Shown in pieces: positions 47,593 through 61,140 of a stretch of 64,000 nucleotides of DNA. Below the pieces are notes generated by a model. It ran no database searches. It was not told the origin of the DNA and worked only from the letters and a program-made list of their open reading frames with translations. Source of the stretch: Anarhynchus alexandrinus (lineage: Eukaryota > Chordata > Aves > Charadriiformes > Charadriidae); contig VUYV01000755.1 of NCBI GenBank assembly GCA_008711295.1, positions 58,871 through 122,870 of the forward strand, given 5' to 3'. Both the position numbers and the translations under genes were made by a program. Position 1 is the first letter of the stretch. Each line of letters begins with the position of its first letter.

Positions 47593-50500
47593 TTGCCGTT
47601 ATTTAAACAAATAAAAAATACACAACTGCTTCTACATGAATTAGAAATTCCATATTTATATCAGTATTGAAAAGATTCATCAGAGAAGGGCTAAGAGAAC
47701 CTTGCAGTGTTTTATGCAGAAGTGGAGTTATTCACACCTAATCAGAATTTTGCAGTAGCAATTTTGCAGTTGCCAAAATATCTGTATTCTTTGCTGACAC
47801 ATTTCCATACAAAGAGTAAGTAAATCAATAAGAGACTTCAACTCCTAGATGAAATCTTCAGTAAAAGCCCAAAGTGTCCTATGTAAAATTCCTGTAAGAA
47901 AGCAGCAGAGGTAACTGTTGTCAAAGTTTTACTTCATGTTAATTCTGCATTCTAAGGGCTACTGTCACGCATACATTTCTACTACACCAAATACTACATT
48001 TAAAACAATTCCAAAGTGATCGATTCATGATTTATTAAGAGAATTAAATGAAGGATTTTGATCTGACAATAATAGCGGCAGTCACAGTACAATTTCTTCT
48101 TTGTGAGTAAACTTTCAGCCTCAGAAAAAATCTGCAAGAACCCAAATATCAGCCAAATCCTTCCCTACAACTCTAATTCATATCCTATTGTAACTCACCC
48201 CTCTTTGAGTCTGTTTTGTAACTAATCATTCTTTGAGTCTATTTTTTATCTGTACCCTTTTCCTCCTCTCTCCCTCCCTTTCTTCATCTGCCTTGTAACC
48301 TTTTACAGCTTATGAATAATTTGTGTATCTGTGAGATATAAGGTTCAGAAAAAACATGGTTTCTATAACACACAAGTTTATTAGGTTTATCTGGGAGCAA
48401 TGATTAACCGCAATTGTACTTATAAGAAAGCATTTATGCTGTAACCTTTACCTGCCTATGTGACTCATTCAACCTGGTAAAATCAATGAACTTTATGGAC
48501 CAATCCACACTATGAAATTTGTTTGGGACATCAATTTTTCTTCATGAGTGTTAACCTTGACGAGTGGGGTAATGTTGTGTTAATATCTCTCGGTTAGGTA
48601 ATTAGGACTTTGGACAGAATAATAGATCAATGTGAAAAGCACCTCTCCTGAGCAACTGTCTTCAGTAAAATAGTCTTGTAAATGTGCAATCTCTTTTCAC
48701 ATTAGTCATGATTTTTTTTTCTTTTTCAAATATGCATTTTCTGTCCAAAATAAATCTAGTTAACTGCTCTACTGTAACAGGCCAGCTCTGTCACTGCAAA
48801 TTTACACTGGGATTGCTATACATTATTAACAAGCTATGAAAAGTCACTGGCTAAATGTCATGCAAGCTGAGATATAGCAGCACCTTGGGATTCATATAGC
48901 AAACAGTTTAGTTTTAATCATCTTGGACCACAAGGTGCCTTGACATTTGCGAGGCAACTTTTTCCTTTTTAACTTCCACTGGAATCAGACCTCTATTATC
49001 TCAACCATAATTCTCAACTTCAAATGTGATAGAAAGTTTTACCTTCTAAATTAAAAAAGTGAAAAATCGATCAAACATGGACCTTATCATTCATTTAATC
49101 GATGCTCATATGCCAGCTTGGAAAGGAAAAAAGGAAGGGCAAGGAAAACTAGATAATTCAACCACCTTCAGGATTATTAGAGACGTTTCCTGTGAAATAC
49201 ATGACCCTTACCTTAGCACTACTGAGGCATGACCTTCCTGAACAGTATTAAGACAACAAACTTCTGCAGAACCTTTTAGATTTCAAAGAAAAGATGAGAA
49301 AGAGCACTGATTCATTTCAAATATACGTATCATTACAACATGATTTCTTAAAGCTTTAAAAATTTATTAGGAAAATTCATCTATGGTGCCAAATAAATTT
49401 GCAGTCATTATCACACTTCACTCTCTAACAGCCAACCTTTTGGATCATAAGTTCCAATTTACGGGAATCCAATGTGTCATTTTTACCCTTTTAAGTAGGA
49501 TTATTCACAGACAAAATAAAAAAGACAAACATTATTTTATTCAACTGAAATGATTATTTCTCAAGAAATACAAGAGCAAGCCAAAACCCTGACCCTACCA
49601 ACATTACTTTGAAAAATTAAATCTTTTTCATTTGCAAATTATAATGTGATGTTTATCAAGTTTTGAATGTTCAGAGCTTTTTATTTCTTTCAAATTTAAC
49701 TACTGTAATTTCTGTGTGGTTTTTTTCCTTATTTTACACATTTTATACATTATCTATATTGCCTTAGTACACGTCATAACAAATGTTGCCTAATAAATGA
49801 TTGTACACATGAAGTACTGTCATCAGGTTACACAATTAATGAGATACTTCATACATTCCCCATTACCCCTGCACCACTCGGGGAAGGAGGAGATAGAGGA
49901 ATTGGGAACAAAGGAATGAAGTTAAGCCTGGGAAAAAGGGNAATCTAATTTTTCCCAAGTCAAGTCTGTTTGCCAGTGGTCTCCCTGTGTTTATTTAGAC
50001 TCCACCTTCTTTTCTTCCTCCATCCTGTTGCAAAGAGGGAGTGGGTGGGCATCTGGCAGTCAGCCAAGTTCAACCCACCACAAAGCTATATGCTTTTCCA
50101 GAGATTTCTACATAACTACTGAAATTCTCAGTTGATTTCCCTACCTCAAGAATTAATTCTATTTACAGTAATTAAGACAGAGACTAGGCCTCTTCAGAGC
50201 TTGCCAGAACCTTGCTAAGGAACACATCTCAGAAAACAGCAATATAACATGAATTTCTTCATCAAATGATCTGTGCTCTAAGCATATACTGTACCAAAAA
50301 AAAAAAAAAAAGATACTTCATAAGACAATGTAAAATAGCATCCTGTGGTGACAAAGTTTTTTGGTGTGGGTTTTTTCCTTCTATTTCTCACAATGCCATA
50401 GAAAAACAAAATTTGTATGAACCATTAGATCTGTATACTCCTACCCATTAACACAACATCACAGCCCACCTGAAAAAGGCAGTATTTGCATAGAAAGTTT

Positions 50501-53500
50501 GTATCTTAAATCAAATTATACCGTTTTAGTTGTCTCACCCCATAACCCTTGCTTCTTTTAGATCCTTTGACTATCCATGACTATAATGTTAATTTGATTC
50601 AAATAAAAAACTATCAGCTGTAGAATCTTTTATAGCATTCTTGTTTCGCTTATCAAGTTACTGAAACTTTTTATATAGTTATTTTCTGAAAGTGAGATTA
50701 ATAGCTATGGGGATGTTACTGTGAACCTGATAGAGAATTCAGAGAGGAAGCTCTAATAATTATCTAACAATGACCAAGCACCTCATTACTTTAGAAGAAG
50801 CTTCTATAGGCAAATCACTTCAGCTGAGAAACCCTTCTTCCAGGTGCTTCACTATTCCAAGCTTTGCATCATGCATTTCAAACAACTTCCATAGTGACCT
50901 TTACCAGGGCCTTCAATGTGTATGCTATATAAAAAATGTTTTAAATGTTCTATCCTTTTAGATTCTGGAAAAGTGATAGGGGAAAAAGACCAACAACTTT
51001 TGTGTGCATGTGTGTGAGAAGTCTTAGCAATTTCTGGAATCCTATGTTGGATCAGCACAGATCTTTGATGTTACTGTGGTTTCACTGGTGGGTTAAACTG
51101 ATTGTCTTCATAAGCCAAATGACTCCAAGTTCAAAGTAATATGAGTCAGCTGCCTTATCACTAATACTACTGAAAACTTCTCCTGATGTACTTTGAAGCA
51201 TGTTTCTATGGAGAGAATTTGACAAAGCAGCCAATAGGGAACTTAAAGAAGTCTCCCAAGAGAGCTTTTCTCAGATTACCTTCTCTAAACCCCTTCCCAA
51301 GGGTGATACTGTGACTGCTAATTTTAGAACATTCACAATGAAGCTTTCCCCAAGCTACAGGTCTAGCATATCACGTTACTTTTTTTCTTTCCCTTCCCTC
51401 TTCTGAATTCTCCTTGGAGGCACTGTCAAGAATGAAGCAAGTTTATTTACCTCTGAAGTAAAATTTTGCTTAGAATGAAGTAAAAATAAATTATAGCTCT
51501 CCATGGTTGTCAGGAAATGTTAGTTCTGTTTTAAAGAATAGTGAATGTGAATGAAAAAGAAAAAAATTAGTAATAACACACTTGAGTGTATATTTGCTTT
51601 TGGAGGGCTTTCTTCCGTTTATTCATCTACTGGTATATTCCTATTGCGTTAGCATCACAGTCCCTCCTAGAGATTTATAACCTGAAGTAACAAAAGTCAT
51701 CCTTTTCCTTGCTGCTTGCTTTCTTTCTTAGTTTATAGGAAAAGTCATTCAATGATTAAAATATTTTAGAGTTGTATGAAAAAGGTTTATTAGAGAAAAA
51801 ATAAGTTGAAGAGAGGAGTCACATACATAGTACAAGAGATCTAGGTTCAGATCTTGTAAATGTTCTGATTCTTAAAGTCAGGAACTTCTCCATATTCATC
51901 ATCAGTTCCTATAGAATGTAGCTTTGAAAAGGTAAAATTAATTTTAAAAGGGTAATTAATAGTGCCATTCACTTGGAGAACCGATGTTAGAACAGGAGCT
52001 ACAGACCATAAGGTTGTGACCTTATCCGTATGTTGACTTTTAACAGCCTCAGATTCTCACTAACAATCAGAACTTACCATAGGGTTACAGAAATCTCTGG
52101 CTGGTTTAAAGACATCAAACATTTATTGCTGTTTTTTGGCCCCACCTCTACTACATATGGGGTACTGCCTGGGGTAAATGTAGGGAAGAATGAACAGATA
52201 CATCAACACTTTGTAAGGAATGAAGGAAACAGAAGCAGTTTACTCTTAGTCCTCTTAGAAAAGCGACCATCTCGGCATACTATGCTAGATACTCTACTGC
52301 AAGGCATCCTTCTTCCCAGAGGAGGAATGCTGTGTGGAACAGACCAAAACAGATTCGGTTAGCTTAAACAAGATTGGAGCTGGAAGCTCTGCAACTTTTC
52401 AGCTTTCTTCTGTACTTAAAAAAGAGTTAATAAAATACAGAATTTATCACCTGTATTTAGAGCTTTATTCCTGGCTACAATAATGTAAGTGCAATGTGGG
52501 CTAAATGAAAGTATTTTTTTTACTACTCGGGACACACACAACTACTTGGGACATTGTCTACATTTTTATTTATAAAAATATCTGGCCAATAAGGGTTTTT
52601 ATTCTCACAGAATGTCTCAAGACCACCATACTGAGCATTTGCTAATAAAAAGTTCTATTCTTTCTAAGGTCATTCTCATTATAAGAGACCTTAAACTTTC
52701 TCAGTCCACTCGGATACAGATTTTATTTTCCCTAAGAGAAAAAGCAGATTTTACTGCCAGTAAAATCTCCCACTGTGGTTAACATGGACATTCCTATTAA
52801 GTGATAAATTACGTACTTGCTAAATCACAGTTGGTGGGGTGTGACAGTGTTATAAGAAAGGTTAATCTGTGGAAGATCAGGCTAGAACGAATACAGTAAA
52901 ATAACCAGAATGGCTAAGCCTTGATGAAAGTGTATTAGAGTTAACACACTCCTTTCTTTATTTTATTAATCTACTCAATTGGAAACTAGATGCATTTCTT
53001 CACACACCAGTAGTGTGGGCAGAATTAAATGAGGAACTGGCATGTGTGTGTGCGCGTGTGTCCTTGCAGGACTGATGAAAAGCCACTGTTCAGCTGTTTG
53101 TTTGCTAAAATAATCCAGATTTGCCCTCAAATTTCACATACAGAAAAGCTATCATTATCTGGTCAATCCCTGCTCAAAGAGAAGCTTCCATGAGCTTTTA
53201 TTAATACTTCTTCTGAATGAATATGTCAAGACAGATCATTAGCTGATGTAAACTCTCATAATATCGGTCTTGACATGTTTCTGGGCTATCCAGGCAATCA
53301 TTCACAATCCTGGATACAACAAACCAGATTAATCTCAGACACCGTTTTCTTATTCTTCTTTTATTTGTCCAATTTCCTTGGTTCAAATAAGCTCCTTATA
53401 TGACTGTGTTGAGAACCACGCACATGAAAACGGAAGTTTTGAATTAGTAGAATTCATATAGACCCACATAAATGCATCGCTTATTAATCATAGAATCATG

Positions 53501-56500
53501 TCTTAGTGAGCTCTTTGTGGTGGAAGAGCCACCAAATAATGATAAAAGTAGCCAAAATTGTCTTCAGCCTATTCCAGCCAAGACAGAAAATGAACTAAAG
53601 CAATTTTTATTTGTATTGCCCGCACCCCCCAAGTCATCTAAGATCTCCCTGTTTTCAGTGGGGGAAGGCTGGTGCTTCCACAGAAGAATTCATACCAGTT
53701 TAGATATCTACCCTACCTTGCCAGCTCCAAAATATGATTCAACTGTTTATTTCAGGAAGGGACAATTCATAGTTTGAGGGTCCCTGTTGCTCCATTCCAT
53801 ATTAGCAGAACCAATGCCACTTGTTTACACAGATGCTTAATTTTTGCAAAGCAGATTTAAGCAAGATGGATCTCATTATTAGTGTTATATTACTAGAAGT
53901 TTTGTATTTGTAGTGACATTTTGTATTTATAAGGCCAGTTAGGTAAAAACTTATTTACTTATTTGCTCTCTAAAGTTTCTCATTACTCTGAGTGTCTCTA
54001 CACTTAAAATTCTTTCCTGCTTATAAATAGCCAGAAACAAACATTGCTTACGAGAAGTATTTTAGTTTGAAAAGGTACAAATTATGGACAAGTGACTGCA
54101 GTTGGGGTTTTCTGTTTCCTAAAGAACATGCAAAGCACTCATTGATCCAAGCTGAAAGCCCTCCTGAGGGAGAAATCTACAGGAGTATATACCGGATTAT
54201 AAAATTCTCAAATGTACTCTTTGCACTTGATTTTTTTTTTTTTGTTATATTTAAGCTACCAAAGATGTTGCTCTAGACTTAGGGGGATTTCTGAGACAGA
54301 GCGTATCTCAAAGGTAAATCCAACCTGCTTTTTTCCCTTGGATCAGTCAGACACTTTCTTAAGGACACCTGGAATGTAAGGACAACTGGTTTGTAAGGAT
54401 ATCTGTTTAACAGCTATTCATCGTAAGGAAAAAGGAGAAAACATAAGAAAATAAATAAATGAAATAATAGGAGGACACAAACCTTAAGGAGCAATAGATG
54501 ATAACAAACATGAGACATTTCGGGTCACTAACTGATGCGACATTGAAAGAACCAGTCAAGCACAACAGTGGGGAGGTTCAACCAGAACCTTCTAACTAGC
54601 AACAAAGGAAACAACATTATTGTGCATGTGATGGGAACAGCAACAGAAAGCAGTAGTCATATGTAAACAAGCTTCTCATCTGTATGCTTCTCTGACCCAT
54701 CCCTCCACACGATCCCCATAGTCTGTACTATCCTCTTACTAAATTCTATTACTATTTTCTGTGTGACTCTATTGTGTGTGTGAACATGAGTAGCCAGTGA
54801 ATCTAAAGCTGGACTAGCCGGTGAGAAGACCAGCACGTGGAAAGACCCAAGGTCTGAGCTTGCAACTGGGTAAGGGGCCTATGGTGTGAGTATGGATATT
54901 GGACTTTAGGTCCATGATAATATTTGAATGATCCATGAATACCGATTTATGTGTGAATAAAGACAGAGAGGTTGTGTGCAAGTTCCACTGGTGAAAATCA
55001 AGACCATCAGCCAGAGAGGAAGAACAGGATCAGGCAACCCATGCTGATCATTTGTATGTGACTCCCGTTGTGTATGTGGGTGTCTGTAAAGACACTGCTG
55101 TGCTGATCAGTGTGGCTGGTTGGCTAGAGGGGGTGTATTTGAATTTTTGGAATTTGCACGTGGCCTCACTCCCAGCCAGATGTGTAAACGTGTAAAAATC
55201 TGAAAGATCAAGAAGAGAAATCCTCTGGGCTTGCTTAAGCTCCACCAGATTCTGCCGTCCCTTACTACTGCTTCCCAATTTGAAGTATGAAGTGAGAGAG
55301 TTTTGGGGAGTTGGCATTCTTTCTCACTACCTCTAAAACTTGCCAGAAGACTGAGCTGTTGTCTTCTCGGTCACTGGTTGCAAACTCTGCTCACGTAAAT
55401 AGGACTGCAGATTAACTTACTTCCACTGACTGCTCACAGCTTCACCCTGTAACTGATCTTTGTCAGCACCAGCAAAGGTTGGTGCTTGATTTGTATTACA
55501 GCTGAGGTGCTCAGTTGTGTGGTGGGGGTTTTTTGTTGTTGTTGGGGTTTTTTTATTATTATTACTATTTGTTATGCTATTCCTTTACTTTCCTTTTGTA
55601 AACCACTACGGGATCCAATGTGAGAGACCACCGCCAATACTACACGCTCCCTCACATTAAGTGCTTGACTTAAACTCCTTTGTGTGAAAAGCTCACCAAA
55701 TGCTAAAGAACAGGAGAGATGTGACCCAGAGAGATAACCCTTCTGATATAAAACATTCTGTGCTACTTTAGTTAGTACTATTTAAGATGTCTGTACTTCC
55801 CAACTCTGAGAATACAGTTATAATAGAGAATTTTGAGCACCTCAGTAGCACGCTGCTATTTATTGTCAAGACCAAACTCTCTACCCCCCTTAGCTTATTA
55901 TTAGAATCCCCAGGGATCATTTCACAGTGGCTGTCCCAGCTGATTCTCAGTGTTAGTCATTTTCACTTTGAATGGTTCAAAACCAAGTGAACTGTAGTAA
56001 GTTCCATTTGAGAATATATTCTCAGTTTTACAAATAGTATCAACGCAGTTTGTCCCCCTGTGTCTCACTTTTGTAGTGCTTTAGCTCAGTAGATATGGCA
56101 TTGCTGAAGAAGAAACCACAGGCTTTGTTCTTACACTGCAAGGCCACTGGACTGGGGCTTATCAGGCATGATTTGTGTGGACTTGACTTACGCTTGCCTG
56201 GAGCTTTGTTTTAGCTTTTTTAGCTCTAGCAGACTGTTATCTAATTTGTTTGAGTTTTGCTTATCTTTTTACAATTCTGTAGTGCTATGTCTCCTGTTAT
56301 AATAATTCTGATATAGCTCTGTGAGCAACAGATAGTGATAAAAAGTACTATTCTAGTGACACAGTTTAATGTGCACAGAATAAATTATGTGGTATTGCGG
56401 AATACTAACACTGGATAACAGTAGAGGCTTTGAAAAATATAAACACTGGATGACAGATCAAGGCTATAAAGAAATCACTGACTAACTACTCATCATTGAA

Positions 56501-57067
56501 GAGATGACATTTGGAGCTGGGTGAAAGTGGCTTTAGGATTAACAAAAGACAAGCTTCCAACATAAAAACCCCACACGTTATATAAAAAACGCAGATGTAA
56601 CACAGAAATGCAAAAGAAGCAAGGTGTAGAACGTGTTAGAAAATGCTTAAAAGTATCCCCCAGTATGAGCCCCTCAAGTATGAGAAAGAAGCCCCCACCA
56701 CATTCCCTTGCCAAAGAATTCAGTATGACAACTCACCATAACCTTTTCCTCCTGAATGAAACCATTGAAAGTGGAAAGTTTGTTTGTCAGTGTTAACTAT
56801 CGAACTATTATTACTAATAATTGGATAACTTGCACGGTAAGTCTTAGTACTTTTGTAACTGGACTAATAATACTTCTTTGGCAAGACTGTTAAGATTCCA
56901 ATTAGACCTACATTAAATTCTTGGCTTTGCATATAAAGCATGACTCTCGTGCAGTTGGGACACAAAAATTGTAATGCGACATACTGCGAGAGGCAACCAG
57001 ACTTAAAATTTAGTTGAACCTTTTTTCCCCATTTAAAATTTTTCTTTTGAAATCAAACCTGTTTTTT

Positions 57068-57234
57068 CATTTAAAATCGAATCTGTTACCTTAGATTCCC
57101 CAGAAGCAGATCAGACAATATTGCAAACTGTCCAGATTATTCGCAGCCACAGCAATTTCTGCGCAGCAGACATTTTAGGACAGCATATAGCTCCATTTAA
57201 TAGTAGTAGAGAAGAACACTGTCAAGACAGTTTA
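57068..57234. repeat. Direct duplication, copy 1 of 2
   Basis: 167 bases beginning CATTTAAAATCGAATCTG and including TTACCTTAGATTCCCCAGAA are repeated 417 bp further on, at 57485-57649. The copies differ by scattered substitutions and small indels, so the event is old. There is no open frame in common and no transposon signature. Confidence 0.92.
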
Positions 57235-57484
57235 CGAAATTTGGAAACACTCTGACAAAAAACAATCCCCTCTGAACCCAGACTGACTTATGAAAGTGAA
57301 GCAATAGTGTCCCCTGGAAAAAATGCTACCTAGTCATGACTAGTCACTGCTACTGTTTCATTGGCTGAAGCGAAATACACTAAAAGCTTTCCCATGGTGG
57401 CGGTCAGGGGAGAAGGCTGGTGAACTACCATAGCAAGGAGAAACTGTGATATATAAAAAATGTCTCTAATGGCTAGGAACAACT

Positions 57485-57649
57485 CATTTAAAATCAAAAC
57501 TGTTACCTTAGATTCCCCAGAAGCATGATTAGACAATATTGCAATCTGTCCAGATTACTAGCAGCTATGGCAATTTCTGCACAGCAGACATTTTAGGGGA
57601 GAATATAGCTCCATTTAATAGCAGTAGAGGACACTGTCAAGTCAGTTTA
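57485..57649. repeat. Direct duplication, copy 2 of 2
   Basis: Second copy of the 57068-57234 segment in the same orientation. It shares the TTACCTTAGATTCCCCAGAA and GCAGACATTTTAGG blocks and ends GTCAGTTTA against GACAGTTTA. The 250-bp spacer between copies does not resemble either copy. Confidence 0.92.
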
Positions 57650-60359
57650 TTTATCAAGGGACATATTTGACTGCCAACAATGTAGTTAAAACACTTAAAA
57701 CCAGTATTCCCACAGAAAAAGTCAGAGCACCTCTTTGAAAGGCTGAACAAAGCTATAATAATTCTTGGAAAGCTGAAAACAATTTTGACACAATAAAAGA
57801 AAATAGTGGAAAAAGAAGAGAGAAGTTGTGAAGAAACATTTGAGTGCAAACTTAGTTCTATTTTTGCACATATATTTATTGCTTTATTCAAGATGATTGT
57901 GGAAGAATAATGTAGAACATTAGTACATGCCAGCTTCTTGGAAAGACTGTATAAGTGTCGATGGTGATGAAACAAGAACCAATCTTTAAATAAGAGCTCC
58001 TCACTAACTAGAACATTAGTTGATTTTCTTCTTATACTGTGTAATTGCAGGATCCTGTATACTGACAAAAAAATCTCTAGACTTTGTTACAAATACACAC
58101 CTTCCATAAAACACGCACAGACAATACATAAACTGGTAAAAGTAGAAAACTAAAATATTATGATATTAAGGACAAACAAGAACATTTACAGAAATCAGTA
58201 CTTGCACTTTCTAAGTGAGACTGAATGCAAACTGTAATTTTTTTTTTTTTCCCCGTGACTTCACATCTCCCTTTTTCCTTAGCACGGGATATTCCCCTTC
58301 AGGGCATGCGTAACTATTGCATATGAGAAGGAAAAACTTATGCCTTCCTTACACTGTCTGGTATCTTATAAATACCGATGACTATCAGTGGTAAGCTACC
58401 AATGCTGCTGCCAACAGATCATCTCCAGTTCCTGATTTAAGCTAAGAAGTAGATTCCTCTCCCCCTTCCCACTCCCCCACTCCAAAATGGATAGGATGAG
58501 TATTAACGTCAAGATGGTGTTAAGTAGTGCTCTGCATAAACTGTATTTGTAAAATTTAGTAGCGGAAATAATATATTATCCATCTTAACCCATCACTTTT
58601 CAGCACCTTTGACATTAATCCTCTCCTGTCCATTCAAAACACTTCTATTACAATGCAAGTAATATCCCATCTTTTAGGAATAAGTTGAAGGTTCTGTTCA
58701 AATCCTTATCTGCTTAAAACTTCATCTCCAACCTTGAACATCTCCATTATGTACTCAATTTTGTGCATTCCAGTTGTTAAGCTCTGTTTAGAACTTTCTT
58801 TATACTCTCTGACTAAAAGCTTCGTTCTTGCCATTTGCAGCACATAGTGCCTTCTGCCTATTTTTGCTTCCTAGCCTTTGGTTGCCATAACCCACAGTGT
58901 TATGGGTGGGGTTCCATTGCCTACATAGAGTTATCAAGTGGCAATTTAAGCAATCTAACGTATTCCACCAGGCTTCCTGCTACATTTCTAGAAGTGCTTC
59001 GCTTTCCCAGAGGTCCCATATCTTATTTACTACCCTATCTGTGTCTCACATTCAGAAGGGAAATTACAATTGCACTTAACACCTATTGTACTCCAGTAAA
59101 TGTGATTTGTGCCATTAGCAGTAGAAGGACACAGGCTCTATATTGACCTGGCACTGCAGAGTCTCATGCTGTGTCTGAGCTTGTCTTGGCTTGATCTGGA
59201 TTTGCTTTGTTGTAGCATCTATGCCGAGCTCAGTGACTGCTGCCTCCCCTGCTCCAGCTGCAGGTCTGGGGATGGTCCCTCTGGGGAGGGTGTCACAACC
59301 GCCCCCAAGTCACTGTCAGACAAACCATAGCTCTTTGTGGGTAGGGGGCTGCAGCTGGCAACCCAGGAGACAAGAAAGCATGCTGAGATATGGAAACACA
59401 TGAAAGAAACCCAAGTGAACCCAAAAACTGAGGAAGAAGCAGCCCCAGCCATCAGCATCATGCCCCTCACAGAGAAGACATCAGTGTGCTAATGGCTTGG
59501 TCACAGCCTAACCCACACTTTCCATAAGGAAGGCTTGAAACTGCAGTCTTTAGGACATGGAGGGACATTGGAAATGTGAGCCTAACACCAAAAATAGGGC
59601 AGGTATTAATAAAAACCCAAACAGTAAACTTTAGCTGCATTTGTGTTTTTCTGTATTAATTACGTACGCTGGAGCACCGGCTGATAAAAGTAGTTCATGG
59701 TTTCACCATATATTTTGTGTTTCTCTGTGCCCATGAAAACAGTAATTGCAACCCTTTCCAGATGACTGAATCGCACCCATCACACCACAGGGCAGTTCTT
59801 GCACCTTCCGTCATTTCCATTGCACTCCATAGCTCAAATGGGAAAAGCATGGCTAGGCCTAACTTTATCTGAGGAGGTAAAAAGCTTGCCCATTTAGCTA
59901 CATAAGGCATTCTCCACAGAAAGTGATATTGAAAGTTAAGATCTCATGATTAAGTACTCAGGAACAAGAACCATCATTTACACCTGAAGGCTTAATTTAA
60001 CTGATTTCCTCTGCTTTTATGCATTCTTTCCTGGCATTCACAAAGCTATCATAAATATCCATTAAGAAAGTTACCTGACGCTTTCTAAGCCACTGCTTTG
60101 ATTTCTTTTTAACTTCTTCAGATCTTAATCACGCAAGGCGGTCATGATCCTCGCCCACAGCCCTTCACAACATGGCAGCTCATGAAAGCAAGCCACTCCT
60201 CAGGTATGCCACGAGTTCACAGGAGGGAGAAAAATAAACATGGAGATAACTTAGACTTCCCTGCTAACACTCAGGAAAGTGCACATTAAACATATCATGG
60301 CCTTGTAATAAAGATTATCTTATTTCACCATTAGAAAACTTGACCCACTGTCTTCCACT
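57650..60359. other. Intron with a GC-richer patch, nothing named
   Basis: Mostly AT-rich. A GC-richer patch at about 59100-59480 has overlapping open frames on both strands (59109-59330 and 59191-59403 plus, 59219-59470 minus), none with a recognisable domain. It may be a relic of an inserted element, but I see no terminal repeats or family motif. A GTAAC donor-like site near 60075 on the minus strand follows a short Lys-rich open frame that runs into a stop upstream, so I do not call it an exon. Confidence 0.4.
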
Positions 60360-61140
60360 CTATAAAATCTGGTTGCGGGGGAGTGAAGGGGGAAGATGAA
60401 GGATTGAAAAAAAAAGGAAGCCCCCTCGCATCACCAACCGGCCTTTTAGGAAACAGCTAACAAGCAGGATCCCACCGACCGGGGAGTGGCTTGCAGAAGC
60501 CATTAGCTGCAGAAGGCCCCAGAAGCTGCTGGAAGGCACTGAAAGCTGCGGTCTGGATCCAGGGCAAAGCTAAATGCGAATGAGAAATAAATAACGTGTG
60601 CCAGCAGCTGCCAGGGTGAGGAAAGGCTGCTGAAAGAAACAGAAAACAAACAAACAAACAAAAAAAACTCGCCCCCAAACTCACCTCTGAAAAGAAATGC
60701 ACAAAAAAAAGAGATCAAAAAAAAAAACCAAACCACCCCCACCAAAAAGGAGGGGGGGGCGGGGGAACACGCACAAAAAAGAAAAGGCAAGCAAAACACT
60801 GCCCACAACAAACCATGTCCAAATAAATTAAGTATCTGCAAACTGCCAAAGAATGGGACCCCCATCCCCAAAACTGCTGAAAACAAGGGAAAATCCCAAC
60901 AAAAACTTGCCAAAAAAAATGCACCATCTGCCTTTCTCCGACACCTGGATGCACCATCTAGACAGTTCATGCCACCTGCTCGCAGGAGAAGGGACTGATG
61001 AAGGAATGAACGCCTTCTCATGGCGGCGCTGGTGACCGGGTGCGCATGTTGTGAGGCCACACTCAGGCACATCCCCAGAGACCATCTCAGGCCATCCCAG
61101 ACATTGACTAGAATCGTCCTGCTTTTTTCTCACCCTGTAC
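60360..61140. other. GC-richer block with homopolymers and a G-run
   Basis: This block is richer in GC and CpG than the rest of the window, with a (CAAA)n tract at about 60641-60668, several A and C runs, and a plus-strand G-run at about 60749-60765 (GGAGGGGGGGGCGGGGG) that could form a G-quadruplex. The minus strand holds a 189-codon open frame (60503-61072), but its product is low-complexity Phe/Ser/Gly/Leu-rich translation of T- and G-rich DNA with no start context. I see no gene. An old retroelement relic or a regulatory GC-rich segment are both possible. Confidence 0.4.

Larger units (their letters stand above)
40788..57067 (-). other. Very long intron, no exon recognised
   Basis: About 16 kb upstream of the first recognised exon. 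I searched for minus-strand EGF patterns (complement of D-x-D-E-C next to an AC-type donor) at the visible TTAC/ACTTAC sites and found none. It contains A-rich tracts (for example 42409-42441), an N at 49941 with no flanking duplication seen, a short duplication at 45766-45827, two A/T hairpins near 47 kb, a TATAAAAG-containing GC-richer patch at about 46430-46620 and a T/G-rich tract at about 55518-55572. No recent transposon was recognised. Confidence 0.5.

Noticed and set aside
59100..59480. Possible retroviral gag-like remnant
   Set aside because: The GC-richer patch with a charged plus-strand frame suggested it, but I could not identify a gag motif, terminal repeats or a primer-binding site.
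60065..60125. Possible minus-strand exon ending in CAG|GTAACT
   Set aside because: The short Lys-rich frame before the donor meets a TGA within about 20 codons, and no acceptor of matching phase was seen.
60503..61072. Minus-strand open frame of 189 codons
   Set aside because: The product is low-complexity Phe/Cys/Ser/Leu-rich sequence from T- and G-rich homopolymer DNA, with several alternative overlapping frames also open. It looks compositional, not coding.
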